Positions 61,354 to 64,000 of a DNA stretch of 64,000 bases are shown piece after piece. The stretch is from Caballeronia ptereochthonis. Its GTDB lineage: Bacteria > Pseudomonadota > Gammaproteobacteria > Burkholderiales > Burkholderiaceae. Within the stretch, counting starts at the first letter, position 1. Every line of letters begins with the position of its first letter. Location: NCBI RefSeq assembly GCF_001545075.1, contig NZ_FCOB02000016.1, positions 1 through 64,000 of the forward strand, given 5' to 3'. The notes under the pieces are model-generated. The model was not told the DNA's origin, did no database searches, and was given only the letters and a program-made list of their open reading frames with translations. The translations under genes were made by a program, and so were the position numbers.

Positions 61354-62748
61354 ATGCGTTTGCCGAGTTATTCCCATCTGCTCGCCTTGCCCGCTGGTCC
61401 CCACCTGCTGCTTCGCCTGCTCGAAACGATCGTCGTCGCGGCTTGCTCGATGGCCACTCAACGGCTCTGCGGCAATAGCACCGCCGCCGGCTACGACAGC
61501 GCGGTCGCTGCCTTCGCGATCGTCTTCGCGTGGAGCCTGCTGTCCGGTTCTTACCTCAGACGTCCGGCGCGCCGCCCATCCGCGTGGCGCGCGGTGTTCC
61601 TGCCGGCGCTCGGCTGGGTGCTCTGCGAAGCGGGCGCCGTCGGCATCGTGAAATGGATGAATCCCGAATACGCGCCTTCGATGGACCGGCTCGCATGCTT
61701 GGGCGCGCTGACGGCGGCGAGCGTTATCGTCTGCCGCGTCGTCGACCGCATCGCCGGCGCGCGGCGCCCCGGCCTCGCTTCCGTGGCCGTCGTCGGCTGT
61801 GGCGAACGGTGCGCGGCGTTCGTGCGCCGCATCACGGCGATGCGGGATCCGGCATGCAGCGTCCGCGCGCTCTTCGACGTGCACCCGCACTCCGGCGCGA
61901 AGGCGGCGGGCGTCCCGCTCTTTCACGACATCGAGACATTCGCCGCCCATGTGCGCACGCATCGCATCGACGAGTTGTGGCTCGCGCTGCCGCTCTCGGA
62001 CGAAGAAACGCTGCTGCGCTTTCTCGACGTTTTCCGCGACGACCTGCTGAACATCCGCTTCCTGCCAGACGTGCGTCATGTCGCGCGCTTTCACGGCGAG
62101 CGTGTCGATCTCGATGGCGCGCTCGCAATCGATCTGGTCGCCGCGCCGCTCACCGCGCATGCCGTCAGCAAGGCGCTGTTCGACTTCGTGTTCGCCGCCT
62201 GCGCGGTGGTCGCGAGCGCGCCTCTGCTCATCGCGATCGCGCTCGCCGTCAAGCTGTCGTCGCCCGGGCCCGTGCTGTTCAGGCAGCGGCGCCAGGGTGC
62301 GAACGGCCAACCCTTCGAGATCTACAAGTTCCGCACGATGCACGTGCATGCGAACGACGACGGCACGCTCGTGCAGGCGACGCGCAACGATCCGCGCATC
62401 ACGCGCATCGGTGCGTTCCTGCGCCGCACGAGCCTCGACGAGCTGCCGCAGTTCTTCAACGTGCTGCGCGGCGATATGTCGGTCGTCGGGCCGCGCCCGC
62501 ATGCCATCGAGCACGACGCGCTCTATCAGCACCTCGTCGATGACTACGTGCACCGCTACCGCATCAAGCCAGGCATTACCGGCTGGGCGCAGATCAACGG
62601 ACTGCGCGGCGAGACGGATTCCGTGGAGAAGATGCAGCGGCGCGTCGAACACGATCTCTATTACCTCAGCAACTGGTCGTTCGCGCTCGACATGCGCATC
62701 GTGCTCTTGACCATCGTGCGGGGCTTCGTTCATCGCAATGCGTACTGA
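61354..62748 (+). CDS. Undecaprenyl-phosphate sugar phosphotransferase (BceB/WcaJ-like)
   Basis: A 464-residue membrane enzyme that transfers the first sugar-1-phosphate, usually glucose, to undecaprenyl phosphate to start exopolysaccharide repeat units. Four N-terminal helices and a Rossmann-like CoA-binding-type domain (about 130-250, [15 protein letters not shown]) precede the catalytic domain (about 265-464). Catalytic motifs: [64 protein letters not shown] and [20 protein letters not shown]. It is the first gene of the cluster; order with the next two genes resembles the cepacian (bce) cluster. Confidence 0.93.
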   Translation: MRLPSYSHLLALPAGPHLLLRLLETIVVAACSMATQRLCGNSTAAGYDSAVAAFAIVFAWSLLSGSYLRRPARRPSAWRAVFLPALGWVLCEAGAVGIVKWMNPEYAPSMDRLACLGALTAASVIVCRVVDRIAGARRPGLASVAVVGCGERCAAFVRRITAMRDPACSVRALFDVHPHSGAKAAGVPLFHDIETFAAHVRTHRIDELWLALPLSDEETLLRFLDVFRDDLLNIRFLPDVRHVARFHGERVDLDGALAIDLVAAPLTAHAVSKALFDFVFAACAVVASAPLLIAIALAVKLSSPGPVLFRQRRQGANGQPFEIYKFRTMHVHANDDGTLVQATRNDPRITRIGAFLRRTSLDELPQFFNVLRGDMSVVGPRPHAIEHDALYQHLVDDYVHRYRIKPGITGWAQINGLRGETDSVEKMQRRVEHDLYYLSNWSFALDMRIVLLTIVRGFVHRNAY

Positions 62749-62764
62749 CCCGCAGGACCACACC

Positions 62765-63940
62765 ATGAAGTACTCGATAAAGCACATGCGCCAGACGATG
62801 CGGCGCGCTTCGTTTCCCCGGGCGGCGTCGGCGCTCGCGCTCGCCGGCCTGCTCGGTGCGTGCGCGTCCGCGCCCGGCTTTCGTATGCCGGTCAGCCAGG
62901 GCGCGGCGGCGAATCAGGCCGACGGCCCGTACGTCGAAGCCACCGCGGCGACACCCGCGATTCCCATCACGGAGCTCGATCTCGGTCTCGTGAAGCGCCT
63001 CGCCGCGGAGCGCAGGAATCGACAGGACGACGAGGCGCAACGGCTCTTCGGCGCGCCGGACACCTACACGGTGGGCGCCGGCGACGTGCTGCAGATCGTC
63101 GTGTGGGATCACCCTGAATTCGCCGCGGCGCTCGGCGCGGCGCAGAACCAGGCATCGGCGAAACCGAGCGATCCCGCGTCCGGTTTCGTCGTCGATCAGA
63201 ACGGCAATCTGCAGTTTCCCTATGCGGGCAAGCTCGCCGTCGCCGGCTTGCGCACCGACCAGATTCAGCAGCGGCTGACCGCCGCGCTTTCGACGTATCT
63301 CGTCAGGCCGCAAGTCACCGTGCGCATGGCGTCGTACCGCTCGCGCCAGGTGTACGTCGACGGCGAAGTCCACAACGCCGGCGCGCTCTCGCTGACCGAC
63401 GTGCCGCTCAGCTTCTACGATGCGATCGCGCGCGCCGGCGGCTTCAGCGACAGCGCAGATCAGAGCGATGTCGTGCTGGTGCGCGCAGGCGCATCGCACC
63501 GCATCGACGTGCCGCAGCTGCTGGCGCAGGGGCTCAGCCCGTCGAGGCTGTATCTCAAGGCCGGCGATCTCCTGCGCGTCACGTCGCGCGACGAAAACGA
63601 CGTCTACGTGATGGGCGAGGTGAACAAGCCGGGCTCGGCGCTGCCGCGCCGCGACGGCCGGCTCTCGCTCGCCGATGCGCTCGCGCAGGCCGGCAGCATC
63701 AACTCGAACACCGCCGACACCGCGCAGATGTTCGTGATCCGCTCGCGCGACGGCGCGCCGCGCGTGTTCCATCTCGACAGCCGCTCGCCGGTATCGATGC
63801 TCGTGGCGAAAGAATTCGAGCTGCAGCCTAAGGACATCGTCTATGTCGACGGCAGCGGTCTTGTGCGCTTCAACCGCGTGATCAGCCTGTTGATGCCGCT
63901 TATCAACGCGGGGCTCACCGCCGGAGTGATCGCGAAATGA
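62765..63940 (+). CDS. Outer-membrane polysaccharide export lipoprotein (Wza/BceE-like)
   Basis: A 391-residue protein. The lipoprotein signal ends LALAGLLGACAS with Cys near residue 33. The polysaccharide export (PES) domain covers about 105-215 (YTVGAGDVLQIVVWDHPEF, GNLQFPYAGKLAVAGLRTDQ), followed by two SLBB-type beta-grasp repeats (RQVYVDGEVHNAGALSLTD; NDVYVMGEVNKPGSALPRRD). It should form the outer-membrane channel for the polymer. ATG 62765 has CAGGACCACACC before it. Its stop overlaps the phosphatase start (ATGA). Confidence 0.94.
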   Translation: MKYSIKHMRQTMRRASFPRAASALALAGLLGACASAPGFRMPVSQGAAANQADGPYVEATAATPAIPITELDLGLVKRLAAERRNRQDDEAQRLFGAPDTYTVGAGDVLQIVVWDHPEFAAALGAAQNQASAKPSDPASGFVVDQNGNLQFPYAGKLAVAGLRTDQIQQRLTAALSTYLVRPQVTVRMASYRSRQVYVDGEVHNAGALSLTDVPLSFYDAIARAGGFSDSADQSDVVLVRAGASHRIDVPQLLAQGLSPSRLYLKAGDLLRVTSRDENDVYVMGEVNKPGSALPRRDGRLSLADALAQAGSINSNTADTAQMFVIRSRDGAPRVFHLDSRSPVSMLVAKEFELQPKDIVYVDGSGLVRFNRVISLLMPLINAGLTAGVIAK

Positions 63941-64000
63941 TCCGCTCTGTGCTGATGGTCTGCGAGGGCAACATCTGCCGCAGCCCGCTGGCGGCGGCGC
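63937..64000 (+). CDS. Low-molecular-weight protein-tyrosine phosphatase (partial, BceD/Wzb-like)
   Basis: Only the first 21 codons are present. VCEGNICRSPLAAA contains the catalytic P-loop C-x5-R (C-E-G-N-I-C-R) of the low-molecular-weight family. Such phosphatases dephosphorylate the tyrosine autokinase (Wzc/BceF) that controls polymer length; that kinase is expected just beyond the window. It overlaps the export gene by 4 bases. Confidence 0.92.
   Translation, partial: MIRSVLMVCEGNICRSPLAAA

Noticed and set aside
1..64000. CRISPR arrays, insertion sequences, prophage or integron
   Set aside because: No regular repeat-spacer structure, transposase, integrase or terminal inverted repeats were seen. 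The palindromes found are terminators or short operators.
1..64000. tRNA or rRNA genes
   Set aside because: I saw no cloverleaf with a T-loop GTTCGA-type motif in any intergenic gap; a tRNAscan run would confirm.

Overview
The window is about 64 kb of high-GC DNA that reads as a main-chromosome segment of a Burkholderiaceae bacterium, in the Burkholderia / Paraburkholderia / Caballeronia group. I base this on the protein families and their order: MaeB of the two-domain type, ArgC of the short type, the glmU-glmS pair beside ttcA-folB, an NDUFA9-like protein beside Slt and CCA transferase, and a bceB/bceE/bceD-like exopolysaccharide start. The genus cannot be fixed from this sequence alone. 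Coding density is high. I see no tRNA, rRNA, CRISPR array, insertion sequence or prophage.

Layout. 1-4.7 kb: the tail of a ferredoxin-type oxidoreductase, a DUF1835 protein, a TetR regulator, a GNAT acetyltransferase, then an Lrp regulator divergent from hppD (tyrosine catabolism). 4.4-14.3 kb: a small exported protein, a very large fused indolepyruvate ferredoxin oxidoreductase, maeB, an MFS carrier, pyrE and an orphan LuxR-type response regulator. 14.5-23.5 kb: a PEBP-family protein, a flavodoxin-like reductase, argC, an exported protein in an operon with a lone receiver, LysE, a beta-hydroxyacid dehydrogenase, a Mut7-C protein, a cupin-MFS pair and a HiPIP. 23.6-33.9 kb: an FAD oxidoreductase, a Lon-like AAA ATPase, small exported proteins, an EEP-fold nuclease, a second lone receiver, AlkB, RidA, MgtC, a diguanylate cyclase, an ArsC-like reductase and a DUF72 protein.

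34-40.9 kb is a D-glucarate/D-galactarate catabolic region: gudP-gudD, garL-garR and a FadR-type GntR regulator. The implied route is uptake, dehydration, aldol cleavage to pyruvate plus tartronate semialdehyde, and reduction to glycerate. Between the two operons lie remnants of a divergent MFS/LysR pair, fused by a deletion that removed both 5' ends. Three copies of an inverted repeat (TGTC-N4-GACA type) sit before gudP and garL and look like the operators of this small regulon.

41.4-56.3 kb is housekeeping: glmS and glmU (UDP-GlcNAc), ttcA, folB and a pteridine-reductase-like SDR, a MidA-family methyltransferase, a TPR/glycosyltransferase protein, cca, a glutathione transferase, an NDUFA9-like protein, slt and 5-formyl-THF cyclo-ligase. 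56.5-60.8 kb holds pxpB-pxpC-pxpA (5-oxoprolinase) followed by a DUF969-DUF979 membrane pair that probably imports the substrate. It is divergent from a MarR-type gene, with three 11-bp-phased repeats between them. From 61.35 kb to the end an exopolysaccharide cluster begins: undecaprenyl-phosphate sugar transferase, outer-membrane export lipoprotein, and a tyrosine phosphatase cut by the window edge.

No obviously new multi-gene system stands out. The most interesting signals are regulatory repeats, the double-truncation scar, and two poorly characterised gene pairings (DUF969/979 with pxpABC; an exported protein with a lone receiver).
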